Part shown: positions 35,115 to 44,664 of the stretch, one piece after another
Layout: the number at the start of each line of letters is the position of its first letter
Position numbering within the stretch: position 1 is the first letter of the stretch
NCBI RefSeq assembly: GCF_005233845.1
Contig: NZ_SZQL01000014.1
Coordinates: forward strand, 1-64,000
Direction of reading: 5' to 3'
Origin: Ilyomonas limi
GTDB taxonomy: Bacteria > Bacteroidota > Bacteroidia > Chitinophagales > Chitinophagaceae
DNA: 64,000 bases
Notes under the pieces: model-generated
What the model was told of the DNA's origin: nothing
The model's input: only the letters and a program-made list of their open reading frames with translations
Databases searched by the model: none
Program-made: the position numbers and the translations under genes

Positions 35115-36281
35115 TCATATTCCCCTTGCAATACCCAACTCCAATCCTCTTAATTCTGCCAGGCCCCTTAATCTTCCTATTGCCGAATAGCCAGGGTAGG
35201 TTCTTTTATCCAAATCATCCAGCATCTGATGTCCATGATCGGGGCGCACAGGAATGGAAGTATTTTTTCGCTTCATTAATAAAGTAATTTCTTTTACAAT
35301 AGCATACATATCTGCATCGCCGGCTAAATGATCTGCTTCATAAAAGTTGCCATCTGCATCACGCTTCGTATTGCGCAGGTGCAGGAAGTGTATGTGATCG
35401 CCCAACCGTTGTATCATGCCTACCAAATCATTGTCTTTTCTTACACCATAAGAGCCGGTGCAAAAGCATAAACCATTAGCTGGCGAAGGTACTGCCTGTA
35501 GCAACTCTTTAGCATCTTGCTCGGTGCTTACAATGCGTGGTAAGCCCAATATATTATATGGCGGATCATCGGGATGAATAGCCATTTGCAAGCCCGCTTC
35601 TTCTGCTACCGGAACTATTTGTTGTAAAAAGTAAAACAGGTGTTCTTTTAATTTTTGAGCATCAATATTTTCATAGGTTTTTAGTGCTGCTAAAATTTGT
35701 TCGGTTGTAAACCGTTCCTCACTGCCAGGCAAGCCAAGTAAAGCATTGGTGTATAATACTTCCTTTTCTCTGTCTGTCATTACTTCCAATCGTTGCCTTG
35801 CTTTTTGTATCTCTTCCGCATTGTAATCTTTTTCGGCACCGGGACGTTGCAGTAAAAACAAATCAAATGCAATAAATGCACTTTTTTCAAAGTATAATGC
35901 TTTACTGCCATCAGGTAATGTATAAGCTATATCAGTACGCATCCAATCGAGTATTGGCATAAAGTTGTACGTCACTACTTTCAATCCACATGCCGCTACA
36001 TTGCGCAGGCTTTGCTTGTAATTTTCGATGTAGTGTTTATAGTTGCCGGTTTGTTTTTTGATGTCTTCATGCACGGGCAGGCTTTCAATTACAGTCCAGG
36101 TCATACCTGCATCTTCCACTTCTTTTTTACGTTTGTTTATCTCATCAATTTCCCAAATATCACCTACGGGAATGTGGTGCAATGCGGTAACCACACCTGT
36201 GCAGCCTGCCTGGCGTATATCTGCTAAACTCACCGGATCGGCAGGTCCAAACCAGCGCATCGTTTGTTCCATCAATTTCAT
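35115..36281 (-). CDS. uxuA: Mannonate dehydratase
   Basis: UxuA dehydrates D-mannonate to 2-keto-3-deoxygluconate in the cytoplasm, the third step of glucuronate use. The 388-residue protein has the family start [90 protein letters not shown] and [11 protein letters not shown] with the metal ligands. In this locus it would process glucuronic acid released by the GH67 enzyme. glucuronate isomerase (uxaC) and a classical uxuB are not in the window. Confidence 0.96.
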   Translation of the reverse strand: MKLMEQTMRWFGPADPVSLADIRQAGCTGVVTALHHIPVGDIWEIDEINKRKKEVEDAGMTWTVIESLPVHEDIKKQTGNYKHYIENYKQSLRNVAACGLKVVTYNFMPILDWMRTDIAYTLPDGSKALYFEKSAFIAFDLFLLQRPGAEKDYNAEEIQKARQRLEVMTDREKEVLYTNALLGLPGSEERFTTEQILAALKTYENIDAQKLKEHLFYFLQQIVPVAEEAGLQMAIHPDDPPYNILGLPRIVSTEQDAKELLQAVPSPANGLCFCTGSYGVRKDNDLVGMIQRLGDHIHFLHLRNTKRDADGNFYEADHLAGDADMYAIVKEITLLMKRKNTSIPVRPDHGHQMLDDLDKRTYPGYSAIGRLRGLAELRGLELGIARGI

Positions 36282-36629
36282 AATCTTCTATATTTCTGTT
36301 TATATGTATGTATATGTTTGCTGCAAAGATGATTATTCTGAAGTGAAAGGTGATTTATAAGTTTAAATTGGAAGTAGTAAGATGTTGTTATTTGCATAGA
36401 TTGTGTTTAAGTAAATGGGCAAATTAATTTGATGTTTATGTAGCAAATGCAACGCTGCCTGTTATTCCGGAATTGCCGCCGATTAGGACTTGCATTCAAT
36501 TCGATGCATCGGGAAAACCTCTGCCACCTACAGGTAAGGCAAATTTGCATCGGGCCACAATTCCGGAATAATGTGGCAAAATGCATTTTCGGTATTGGTA
36601 TTGGCATAAGCTCATTCGTACTAACTTTT
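36282..36629. other. Gap with a hairpin element
   Basis: No gene is seen. The right two thirds contain the 14-base inverted repeat element described at 36463. The left part is AT-rich and should hold the uxuA promoter. Confidence 0.5.
36463..36572. repeat. 110-base element bounded by 14-base inverted repeats
   Basis: TTATTCCGGAATTG (36463-36476) and its exact reverse complement CAATTCCGGAATAA (36559-36572) bound the element. Each contains the palindrome ATTCCGGAAT. Inside are two copies of TGCATCGGG (near 36507 and 36548). The same words recur at 38348-38417 on the far side of the CE15 gene. It looks like a small non-coding mobile or REP-type hairpin. Confidence 0.6.
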
Positions 36630-38171
36630 TCACTGCGGCTTCTTTTCATAATTCAACATTTTATTTGCCCATGGTATAAAGTATTTAAAATTAGGTGCAT
36701 CGGTATGTCCGCCTTCATGCTGCCGCCAGGCAAGTTCGCCGTTGAGTAAGCTGGTTAATGCAGGCGGCATTTTTTCCTTCATATAATCATTAGAAATACC
36801 TAAATCTTTTGAACCTAACAATTTATACGCTGCTCCCGCGGCTACAGTCGCCATATAACTGCCTTCCTGGTCCAGCCACTTTGCATCACCCTTTTCCGGT
36901 ATGCCATAACTGATAAATGTTGGACGTGGAGCAGCCAATGCAATTAGTTCGTGCGAATCTACCGGCAGGTCGCAGCCGGTTTTACTGCCAAAGCTTGCTT
37001 CCGATGCGCCGTATCTCATAAAGTTACCCGCCATCCAGTAATACTCACCACCGGTTAAACTTTCCACTGCTTCTCCAAAATTGCGGCGAAGCAACGTAGT
37101 GCCGCCTTTACCGGATGAACCAATTAATCCAACTGCAAAACGCGGCTCAAAAGCAAGGGTAATCAATGCTGCCTTGCCATATCGTGATACGCCTTCAATA
37201 CCTACTTTTTTGGCAGCTACAAGGTTGTCCGTTTCTAAATAATCCAATGCGCATGCGGCACCCCACGACCAGGCACGTAAAGCGCCCCAATCCTCCGGTT
37301 TGCGTGGCTGCCCTTTATTCACCAGGCCAATAATACCTCTTGTTATGCCTGCACCATTATCTGCCTGTATGCTGTTTGGGTCAATGGTAGCATAGCCCCA
37401 ACCCGCTGCCAGCAACTGTTCGGCAGGTGGAGGATCGCCTGCCGGTGGTGCTGCAAAAAAGTTGAAGCCGGGCAGCCTTGTAATGGGTGTATAAGCAGGA
37501 TATTTATTAAAAATATCTTTTATTGCAGGGTTGGTTTTTATCAGCAGCTCTTTAAAGGTGGCGTTTAGCTTTTCCATATCATCGGGCGACGGTTGGGCAG
37601 GTGCGGGAAACTGAGGCGTACCAAACATCATCAGTACTGGCACCGGACCTTTTACATTCATTGGCACCACCAGTATCATTTTAATATCTACATTAATCAA
37701 CGGGTATTCGCTATTATCCACGTGGCCAATCAGTTGCTTTGCAATAACGGGTATAAAGCCAACAAATTCACGGTCGGTTACCTTTACCGACCATGTTACT
37801 TTAGGTATATTTTTAGGTAATCTTCCATATACCTCCCTTTCTAAATCTTCCACAATCTCAGGGCGGCGTTGCTGCCACCACATAGCTGGCGTAGTTACTT
37901 TTTTGCCACTTTTTGTTGTTAATATATCCGGTAGGTGTGGGCAAGGGTTGGCTAATGCAATATCGTAATTGGCATGATTAGGAGCAGATTCATTGCCGCT
38001 GGGACCAGGACGCAAAGCTTTAATGCCTAATTGCTGCATCATATTATCATGGTCCTGATCGGCAGTAAAGATTACAGGATGTGGATATTTGTTGCTATCT
38101 ATCTCAGCAGATTGTGCCGTTGCCATGTATGAAATACCCGTAGCCAATAAGAAACAAACAAATGTTTTCAT
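36630..38171 (-). CDS. CE15-type glucuronoyl esterase
   Basis: CE15 enzymes cleave the ester between glucuronic acid of xylan and lignin alcohols. The 513-residue exported protein (signal MKTFVCFLLATGISYMATAQ) is an alpha/beta hydrolase with the CE15 nucleophile block VGIEGVSRYGKAALITLAF (Ser about 327; GVSRYGK corresponds to the family GCSRxGK), followed by FAVGLIGSSGKGGTTLLRR and the catalytic His in HEGGHTDAPNF (about 485). WGYATIDPNSIQADNG matches the substrate-side insertion. It fits the glucuronoxylan theme beside GH67. Two related palindromic repeats flank the gene. Confidence 0.85.
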   Translation of the reverse strand: MKTFVCFLLATGISYMATAQSAEIDSNKYPHPVIFTADQDHDNMMQQLGIKALRPGPSGNESAPNHANYDIALANPCPHLPDILTTKSGKKVTTPAMWWQQRRPEIVEDLEREVYGRLPKNIPKVTWSVKVTDREFVGFIPVIAKQLIGHVDNSEYPLINVDIKMILVVPMNVKGPVPVLMMFGTPQFPAPAQPSPDDMEKLNATFKELLIKTNPAIKDIFNKYPAYTPITRLPGFNFFAAPPAGDPPPAEQLLAAGWGYATIDPNSIQADNGAGITRGIIGLVNKGQPRKPEDWGALRAWSWGAACALDYLETDNLVAAKKVGIEGVSRYGKAALITLAFEPRFAVGLIGSSGKGGTTLLRRNFGEAVESLTGGEYYWMAGNFMRYGASEASFGSKTGCDLPVDSHELIALAAPRPTFISYGIPEKGDAKWLDQEGSYMATVAAGAAYKLLGSKDLGISNDYMKEKMPPALTSLLNGELAWRQHEGGHTDAPNFKYFIPWANKMLNYEKKPQ

Positions 38172-38347
38172 CCATTTGGGTTTTATGTGGTTAAAATTTC
38201 TAAAGCATGGTTGATGATAAGGGGGAACCCGGCTTGCGGCAAGTGATTATTAGTCCCGCATCTGTGATTAATAGTAAAATCAATAGTCATGGTTGAGAAT
38301 TACACTTTTTACAAATAATTTCAGCCCACAGATTCCATACTACTTGT

Positions 38348-38417
38348 CCCGATGCATCGGGAAAGCCGCCGCTGATTACATCTATGTATTAGTCTCTGTT
38401 GGCGGCAATTCCGGAAT
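38348..38417. repeat. Palindromic repeat related to the 36463 element
   Basis: CCCGATGCATCGGG (38348-38361) is a perfect 14-base palindrome. GGCGGCAATTCCGGAAT (38401-38417) is the reverse complement of ATTCCGGAATTGCCGCC in the element at 36465. The two elements therefore lie in inverted orientation about 1.9 kb apart, around the CE15 gene. Confidence 0.55.
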
Positions 38418-38470
38418 GGCGAGGCGACTTGCATCTTTTACACGAACGGAAGCTAAATCACCCAATTTGC

Positions 38471-40078
38471 TTACTTATACCTATACAATTTCACCTTCTG
38501 AATATCCCATTCATTTAGCGGAATACGCAAGTGCCTGCCTTGATGGTCTTCGTCCCCGTTTAATCTTAAATTTGGCTGCCAGTTGCCGTTATTAAAAGTT
38601 CCGTTTTCTATAGCCAGAATACCGGTATTGTAAGCAGTATCAGTATAATAAAAATTGATGATAATGCCGGTGCCGCCTACTATGAATTCATCCGGTGCAG
38701 TTTGTATAATGATAGCGCCGGTGGCATCCCAAAGTGAATCGCCTTTATGCCCATTCCAACCAATTGTATTATCGTGCGATATTTTGAAAATGTAATTGCC
38801 AAAAGAGAGGGTGTCTGTTTCATTTTGTTTATCCAATAAAACACCGTCCATTTGCGAAGGGGTGCTTTGCATTATAAAAGGAGTCAGTTGTTGTAAAACG
38901 GAATAGCTTTTTTGCAAATTTTGAACAGCCTCTTCACTGCCTCTTTCAACAGCAAAAGGAGAGAAGCCAAGCGAATGATAATGACCAATGGTAAAGAATG
39001 CTTTTGCGGCATCCGAAGAATCGAAGCGTATCTCGGGAATGAATAAAGTATTGTTGCGCCTTGTGTACAAATCGCACCAGTATTTCGTATCGGGGTTATA
39101 AAAATCGGGCGATAAAAAATCAATATGCGGTGCTGCCATTTTCCAGATATCCATTACCTGTGGCAACGGACCAGCACTCGGATAATCGCCAGGTAACACG
39201 CCCGGGCGATTGAGTGCTGCATTTACATACATGGGAATATTGTATTCCTGCTTGCCTGCAGCGGCAACTTTATCTACATACGAAGCGTATAAGTATGCCT
39301 GGAATATTTCATCTGTTGCTAAGCCGTTTCCAAATACTTCTTTCCAGGTGCCTTTAGTTTTATAACTGCCTTTACTCCATCTTTCTTTTAACTCCGGAAC
39401 AATGTTGTTTTGATGGTGCTGTAAATATTGCATAAGTGCTGCAGGTACTTGTCTATTAAATAACTGCAGGGCATCTTGCTGCGTTTCTTTTGCGGTGCTA
39501 AGCATGCCTACTTCGTTTTCTACTTGCACCATAATGACGGTTTGCCTGCCGCCATCTGTTGCCTTGATGTGTTTCATTAATGTAGCAAATGCTTTGCAAT
39601 CCGCATCCAATGCTTCTTTGCTTAAGGCAGAAATAATCTCCATGCTTCTGCTTTCTTTACTAATGGTACGCTTAAAGCGTTTTGTATCTTTTTTCACCCA
39701 TTCAGGAACATACACGCTCATGCTGTTTTTCCACGTACCAAACCAGAGTAAAACAAGGTGTATATTGTTGTTTGCAGCATCTGAAACCAGGCTATCTATC
39801 AGGGTAAAGTCAAATTTATTTTCTTCCGGTTCTATCAGCTCCCAATATACCGGCATTAGTACTGTATTTATATGCATTGCCTGCAGCTTACCCCATACCG
39901 GTTGCATAAATGCACGGCTGGAAGCACTGGAATTGCCTAACTCTCCACCGAGCATAAGAAAGGGCTTGTTATTTACAATCAATTGCCTGGTATTGCCATT
40001 CATTTGCAGGTGCGGTATGGAGGATTGCGCAATAGATGTAAGCGATAATCCAAAGGCAAAACATAGGAGTGATGACAT
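38471..40078 (-). CDS. GH35-like glycoside hydrolase with DUF5597-type C-terminus
   Basis: About 535 residues from the ATG at 40078, which gives a clean signal peptide (MSSLLCFAFGLSLTSIAQ). The frame itself opens 26 codons earlier. The TIM-barrel part has LIVNNKPFLMLGGELGNSS, NTVLMPVYWELIEPEENKFD, LHLVLLWFGTWKN-type strands, and TVIMVQVENEVGML with the proposed acid Glu; LFIPEIRFDSS gives the nucleophile candidate. The C-terminal beta domain resembles DUF5597. Such proteins act as beta-galactosidase-like exo-enzymes in several Bacteroidota loci. The real substrate here is unknown, possibly a xylan side-chain sugar. Confidence 0.8.
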   Translation of the reverse strand: MSSLLCFAFGLSLTSIAQSSIPHLQMNGNTRQLIVNNKPFLMLGGELGNSSASSRAFMQPVWGKLQAMHINTVLMPVYWELIEPEENKFDFTLIDSLVSDAANNNIHLVLLWFGTWKNSMSVYVPEWVKKDTKRFKRTISKESRSMEIISALSKEALDADCKAFATLMKHIKATDGGRQTVIMVQVENEVGMLSTAKETQQDALQLFNRQVPAALMQYLQHHQNNIVPELKERWSKGSYKTKGTWKEVFGNGLATDEIFQAYLYASYVDKVAAAGKQEYNIPMYVNAALNRPGVLPGDYPSAGPLPQVMDIWKMAAPHIDFLSPDFYNPDTKYWCDLYTRRNNTLFIPEIRFDSSDAAKAFFTIGHYHSLGFSPFAVERGSEEAVQNLQKSYSVLQQLTPFIMQSTPSQMDGVLLDKQNETDTLSFGNYIFKISHDNTIGWNGHKGDSLWDATGAIIIQTAPDEFIVGGTGIIINFYYTDTAYNTGILAIENGTFNNGNWQPNLRLNGDEDHQGRHLRIPLNEWDIQKVKLYRYK

Positions 40079-40195
40079 CTTCCATTGGTGAAAAAGCACC
40101 CTTTTATAACAAGGTAATTTCCTGTTGATTATTGTATTTACTGCCATTGAAATCATAACAATGATTAAGGAATACCGGAGAAATTAAAACCACTT

Positions 40196-42127
40196 TTATT
40201 TGACGGATGCTTCAAATGGTGATGCAGGCAACCCTTCTTTATTATATAAATTGGCACCTTCAGGATTATCTGCCCATGCATACCTCACATATACAGGGTT
40301 AGTTACCAAATCATTCCATACCACTACTTTATCACCTTGAATAATAGCTTTTGCCCACACAAAATGTTTGTCTTTACCTGCAATGGAAAAATAGTGCAGT
40401 GAATCGCTTCCTTTTGCCATTAAACCACTGCCCATATTAGTAAAAGAAAGTATTAATTTATTGCCTTCCGTCTTTGCAGATTGCAACACAGGTCCTGAAT
40501 AAACAATGTGCTTTTCACCATACGCAAGATGTGCTGCCTGCAACGCCAACCGCTTGCCTGCATCCTGCTTATCGAGTGGATGAATATCATTCCATTCTCC
40601 CAGATCTATTGCTACTGCCATGCCGGTGCCAGGTACAGCTAAAGTGTTGAGTTGTGCCTGCCGCAATGCAGCCCAGTTACTTTCTGCAGGTGTTCTTTTT
40701 GCTTCCATAAAGTTGGGAAGCTGTACATAAATAAATGGAATGTTGGCTTTGTTCCAATGTGTACGCCAGTCTGCAATCAGTGTTTTCATCAAAGCTTCAT
40801 AATCGGCTGGATGACCTGCATTGGACTCGCCCTGGTACCACAATATACCTTTGATGGTGTACTTGGTTAATGGGGCTATCATCGCATTGTACAAGCCTTC
40901 CGGCTTCCAGCGAATAAAAGTTTGCGAAGGCAGTGCATTCATCGTAGCACCTAATTTATATTTCCATGTACCATCTATATCAAGGGTATCTTTACCGGCA
41001 ATCAGTGCATACGTTTTATCCGGCACAAAGCCACCTTTGTCGGCATTGCTGATAACCCTTACTACTATTTCATTCCTGCCTTCTTTCAACACACCTGCCG
41101 GTATTACATAACGGCGTGGTGGATATTGATAACTCGTTGTACCTGCAAATTGTCCATTTACAAAAACAGAATCGGCATCTACAATTCTACCTACAATCAA
41201 TCGCACAGGTTCACCAATAAAAGCGGCAGGCACTTCCTCTGCTTTTCTAAACCATACAACCCCATTTACATTGCCTAAAGGTCCATCTGCCCAATAGCCG
41301 GGAATATTCATTGTTTGCCAGTCAGCATCATTCATATCAGGACTTTGCCAGTTGTTTTTGATGCCTTCATCTTTTTGATGCAGTGTGTTATACCAATTGC
41401 TGCTTACGCTTCTATCATGTGCTTCTATTTTATGAATTAAGCTGCTATCTTTAAATTTTTGCGCTTCGTTGTAATAGGCAGGGAATTTTTTCAATCCTTC
41501 TTCACTTATCCACGCTTCGGCTGGCGAGCCACCAAGTGCTGTGTTAACGATGCCTACAGGTACCTTGTATTTGTTATAAATATCCCTGGCAAAAAAATAA
41601 GCAACGGCAGAAAATTTTAAAATGTTCTCCTTAGTTGCCGGAAGCCATTGTCCGTATGCTACATCCTCGTTGGGATGATTAAAGTTGTATTGGTCGGGGA
41701 CTTCAAATTGGCGGATATTGGTATTATTGGCGTTCTCTATCACATCAGGATATTTATCTTTTACCCGCTCCATCGTTAGTTCCATATTAGACTGGCCGGA
41801 GCATACCCATACATCTCCAAACAGCACATTTTTTATGGTAACGGAGTTATTGCCATTGAATGTAATATCGTACGGGCCGCCGGCTTGCTGTGGCGGCAAT
41901 TGCAGCAGCCATTTGCTATCTTTACCGGCAGTAGTTTGGTATTGTTTTCCATTAAAATTAACTGTTACCTTTTCATTTGGCGAAGCCCGGCCCCACAGCT
42001 TTATTTTGATATCCCGTTGCAATATCATGCCATCACTTATAAGTTTTGGCAATTTTATTTGGCTATAAGTGAATGAGTAACCGCTAACAAGCAACAATAA
42101 GAGCAAGTACAAACGTTGGTAATACAT
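40196..42127 (-). CDS. Sialate O-acetylesterase-type SGNH esterase
   Basis: A 643-residue exported enzyme (signal MYYQRLYLLLLLLVSGYSFTYS). It carries the SASA domain: GDVWVCSGQSNMELTM with the nucleophile Ser, VGIVNTALGGSPAEAWIS, GILWYQGESNAGHPADYEALM, and AIDLGEWNDIHPLDKQDAGKRLA with the Asp-His pair. A jelly-roll insertion (about 270-380) interrupts the catalytic domain, as in the long Bacteroidota forms. In xylan loci such proteins are thought to remove O-acetyl groups from hemicellulose. Its upstream region shares the operator at 42175 with the divergent lacI gene. Confidence 0.87.
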   Translation of the reverse strand: MYYQRLYLLLLLLVSGYSFTYSQIKLPKLISDGMILQRDIKIKLWGRASPNEKVTVNFNGKQYQTTAGKDSKWLLQLPPQQAGGPYDITFNGNNSVTIKNVLFGDVWVCSGQSNMELTMERVKDKYPDVIENANNTNIRQFEVPDQYNFNHPNEDVAYGQWLPATKENILKFSAVAYFFARDIYNKYKVPVGIVNTALGGSPAEAWISEEGLKKFPAYYNEAQKFKDSSLIHKIEAHDRSVSSNWYNTLHQKDEGIKNNWQSPDMNDADWQTMNIPGYWADGPLGNVNGVVWFRKAEEVPAAFIGEPVRLIVGRIVDADSVFVNGQFAGTTSYQYPPRRYVIPAGVLKEGRNEIVVRVISNADKGGFVPDKTYALIAGKDTLDIDGTWKYKLGATMNALPSQTFIRWKPEGLYNAMIAPLTKYTIKGILWYQGESNAGHPADYEALMKTLIADWRTHWNKANIPFIYVQLPNFMEAKRTPAESNWAALRQAQLNTLAVPGTGMAVAIDLGEWNDIHPLDKQDAGKRLALQAAHLAYGEKHIVYSGPVLQSAKTEGNKLILSFTNMGSGLMAKGSDSLHYFSIAGKDKHFVWAKAIIQGDKVVVWNDLVTNPVYVRYAWADNPEGANLYNKEGLPASPFEASVK

Positions 42128-42174
42128 ACAATCCGTTAGTAGTTTGAGGAACTAAAGTAAAGAAAATTTATAGA

Positions 42175-42190
42175 TTGTAACCGATTGCAA
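42175..42190. promoter_or_regulatory. LacI-type operator A
   Basis: TTGTAACCGATTGCAA is a near-perfect palindrome with a central CG, the form bound by LacI-family repressors. It lies 48 bases upstream of the acetylesterase start and 56 upstream of the lacI start, so one site can control both directions. Confidence 0.7.
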
Positions 42191-42217
42191 ATCTTTTCCA
42201 AAAAAAAGCTATTTTCG
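42185..42217 (+). promoter_or_regulatory. Candidate promoter of the first lacI gene
   Basis: TTGC (42185-42188), a 21-base spacer and TATTTTCG (42210-42217) approximate the Bacteroidota -33/-7 promoter (TTG ... TAnnTTTG). The -33 element lies inside operator A, which suggests autorepression. Confidence 0.45.
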
Positions 42218-42245
42218 TTTACCACAATTGTATTGCTACGCCAAC

Positions 42246-43271
42246 ATGCTGCAAAAAGAAGTTACGATATACGATATTGCTCAAAAGCTCAATATTTCCA
42301 GTGCCACCGTAAGCCGGGCATTGAACGATGACCCGGTAGTGAGTAAAAAAACAAGGAAACGTATTTTTGATGCAGCAGATGAAATGGGCTACCGCCTCAA
42401 CCATTTTGCCCGTAATCTCCGTAGTCAAAAAACAAATATCATTGGCGTAATTGTGCCGCGGCTCAACAGTTATTTTATGTCTGCTGTCATTTCGGGTATA
42501 GAGCAGGTGGCTAATAGTGAAGGGTATAATATCATCATCAGCCAATCGGCAGAACAGTGGGATAAAGAAATTGCTAATGCTAAGACGATGTTCAACAACC
42601 GCGTGGATGGTTTATTGGTTTCATTAGCATACGATACTAAAAATATTGCGCACTTTGAGCCGTTTTTCAAACGAAATATCCCGGTGATATTTTTCGATCG
42701 TGTGGAAGAACATAATAGCAGCACCAATGTGCTGATTGATAATAAACGCGCAGCTTACGAAGCTACTAAGCATTTAATTGAGGAAGGCTGTAAACGCATT
42801 GTACACATTACTGCAATACCCAAACGAAATGTATATACCGACCGGCTTGCCGGCTACAAACTGGCGCTTGCGGAACATAAGATAAAGTTTAAAGAAGAAT
42901 ACGTAGTTATCAGCAACCTGGGGCAGGAAGATGGCGCGAAAGCCGCAGAAAAAATACTTCATATGCAGCCACTGCCCGATGGTGTTTTTGTTGCGAATGA
43001 CAACTGTGCAGTTGGGTGTATGGTAGCATTGAAAAAAGCAGGCATCCGCATACCGCAAGACATTGCTTTTGTTGGGTTTAATAACGATCCGGTGGCTACG
43101 GTGGTAGAACCTAACCTTACCACGGTTAATTATCCCGGCTACCAGATAGGCGCAGTGGCTGCCCGCAATTTAATTAATCATTTAAAAGGAGCGCCTATGT
43201 ACACCACCGATAGTATTATTCTTAAATCGGAACTGATTATAAGGAATTCTTCTAAGAAAAGTGCTTCATAA
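42246..43271 (+). CDS. LacI-family transcriptional regulator 1
   Basis: A 341-residue regulator starting at ATG 42246 (MLQKEVTIYDIAQ). An upstream in-frame ATG adds only 6 residues. The DNA-binding head is VTIYDIAQKLNISSATVSRALNDDP (about 6-30), and the hinge helix region is MGYRLNHFARNLRSQKTNIIGVIVP. The rest is a periplasmic-binding-protein fold for a sugar effector (ending DIAFVGFNNDPVATVVEP). It is closely similar along its whole length to the second LacI protein at 48838. It lies 29 bases upstream of the GH43 gene, so it probably heads an operon with it. Confidence 0.93.
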   Translation: MLQKEVTIYDIAQKLNISSATVSRALNDDPVVSKKTRKRIFDAADEMGYRLNHFARNLRSQKTNIIGVIVPRLNSYFMSAVISGIEQVANSEGYNIIISQSAEQWDKEIANAKTMFNNRVDGLLVSLAYDTKNIAHFEPFFKRNIPVIFFDRVEEHNSSTNVLIDNKRAAYEATKHLIEEGCKRIVHITAIPKRNVYTDRLAGYKLALAEHKIKFKEEYVVISNLGQEDGAKAAEKILHMQPLPDGVFVANDNCAVGCMVALKKAGIRIPQDIAFVGFNNDPVATVVEPNLTTVNYPGYQIGAVAARNLINHLKGAPMYTTDSIILKSELIIRNSSKKSAS

Positions 43272-43300
43272 AACATTTACAATAAAAAACCAAATACAAC

Positions 43301-44422
43301 ATGCTGGCTTCTTCCATTGGTAAATGCTTCTTTTATCCGGCTTTATTCATTGCTGCCGTTGCATCAACGGGTTGCAATGGTAACAATGCTGTAACTAATA
43401 GTAGTGATACTGCGCAGGCAAAAAGTGCTGCTGATTCTACCACTTATTTATCACAGCCGTTAGTCACCAATATGTACATCGCAGATCCGTCGGCGCATGT
43501 GTTTAACGGTACCGTTTACATTTATCCATCGCACGATACCGATACTGGTGCGCCCGAAAAAGATGATGGTTCACACTTCGACATGCGGGATTATCATATC
43601 TACTCTATGGATAGTATTCCCGGACCGGCAATTGACCATGGTGTTGCTTTGGATATAAAAAATATTCCCTGGGCAAAAAGGCAACTGTGGGCACCTGATG
43701 CTGCCTTTAAAGAAGGCACCTATTATTTGTACTTCCCGGTAAAGGATAAGCAGGATGTGTTTCGCATTGGCGTGGCAACGGGTAGTTCGCCGATTAGTCC
43801 TTTCAAAGCGCAGCCCAACCCTATTGAAGGGAGCTTTAGTATAGACCCTGCTGTGTTTATGGATGATGACAACAATGCGTATATGTATTTTGGTGGTATC
43901 TGGGGCGGGCAATTGCAGCGCTGGCAAAGTGGCAAATACGACTCCACTGCAGGGCAGGAACCAACAGACACAAACGCTGATGCATTAACTGCAAAAGTGG
44001 CAAAAATGAGCAAAGACATGCTGCATTTTGATGGTCCGGTGCGCGATGTGGTGATTGTAGATGAAAACGGCAAGCCTTTGAAAGCCGGCGACCACAACCG
44101 CCGCTTTTTCGAAGCTTCCTGGATGCATAAATACAACGGTAAATATTACTTCTCTTACTCCACCGGCGATACACATAATATCTGCTATGCTATTGGTGAT
44201 AATCCATATGGTCCATTTACTTACAAAGGCATTATTTTATATCCCGTGCAAGGCTGGACCAACCATGAATCTATTATATCCTTTAAAGGCAAATGGTACA
44301 TCTTTTATCATGATACGCAGCTTTCGGGCAAAACGCACCTGCGCAATGTGAAAGTGGCAGAGTTGCACTACAATCCGGATGGAACAATTGTGCCGGTAAG
44401 GACTTATACGGGTGGAAAATAG
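43301..44422 (+). CDS. GH43-family lipoprotein glycosidase
   Basis: A 373-residue GH43 enzyme (beta-xylosidase or alpha-L-arabinofuranosidase type). The N-terminus has a lipobox ASTGC, with lipidated Cys25, and a Ser/Ala/Asp-rich linker, so it is membrane-anchored. The five-bladed propeller carries all three catalytic acids: Asp62 in YIADPSAHVF (base), Asp182 in FSIDPAVFM (pKa modulator) and Glu271 in RFFEASWMHKY (acid). It follows lacI by 29 bases. Removal of arabinose or xylose from glucuronoxylan fragments is the likely role. Confidence 0.92.
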   Translation: MLASSIGKCFFYPALFIAAVASTGCNGNNAVTNSSDTAQAKSAADSTTYLSQPLVTNMYIADPSAHVFNGTVYIYPSHDTDTGAPEKDDGSHFDMRDYHIYSMDSIPGPAIDHGVALDIKNIPWAKRQLWAPDAAFKEGTYYLYFPVKDKQDVFRIGVATGSSPISPFKAQPNPIEGSFSIDPAVFMDDDNNAYMYFGGIWGGQLQRWQSGKYDSTAGQEPTDTNADALTAKVAKMSKDMLHFDGPVRDVVIVDENGKPLKAGDHNRRFFEASWMHKYNGKYYFSYSTGDTHNICYAIGDNPYGPFTYKGIILYPVQGWTNHESIISFKGKWYIFYHDTQLSGKTHLRNVKVAELHYNPDGTIVPVRTYTGGK

Positions 44423-44449
44423 TGGATGAATAGCACACGCCTGCCTGTC

Positions 44450-44468
44450 GGCAGACAGAGAGGACAGG
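44450..44468. repeat. REP-like palindrome
   Basis: CTGCCTGTCGGCAGACAG can fold through CTGCC/GGCAG or CTGTC/GACAG. It resembles the palindrome at 13199 and lies between the GH43 and SDR genes. Confidence 0.4.
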
Positions 44469-44619
44469 GATTGAAAGTATGGAAAGGATTTATTTTATGT
44501 AAAGCCTGTTGGATTATTAAGCCTGCATAGACTACACATACTTACTCACAGGAAAGCACATAAAAGTTATTATCAGCAGCATCAGTTTTTATCAGGTAAT
44601 ACATTGTTTCAGTTTTATA

Positions 44620-44635
44620 TTGTAACCGATTGTAA
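44620..44635. promoter_or_regulatory. LacI-type operator B
   Basis: TTGTAACCGATTGTAA differs from operator A at one position. It lies 30-45 bases upstream of the SDR start at 44665, a position suited to repression. Confidence 0.65.
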
Positions 44636-44664
44636 TAATTATCCTGCTTTTAAAATAAATAAAC

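Noticed and set aside
36313-36320. TATGTTTG, a perfect match to the Bacteroidota -7 box on the plus strand
   Set aside because: No gene lies downstream on that strand, and uxuA is transcribed in the opposite direction. A single 8-base match is expected by chance in AT-rich DNA.
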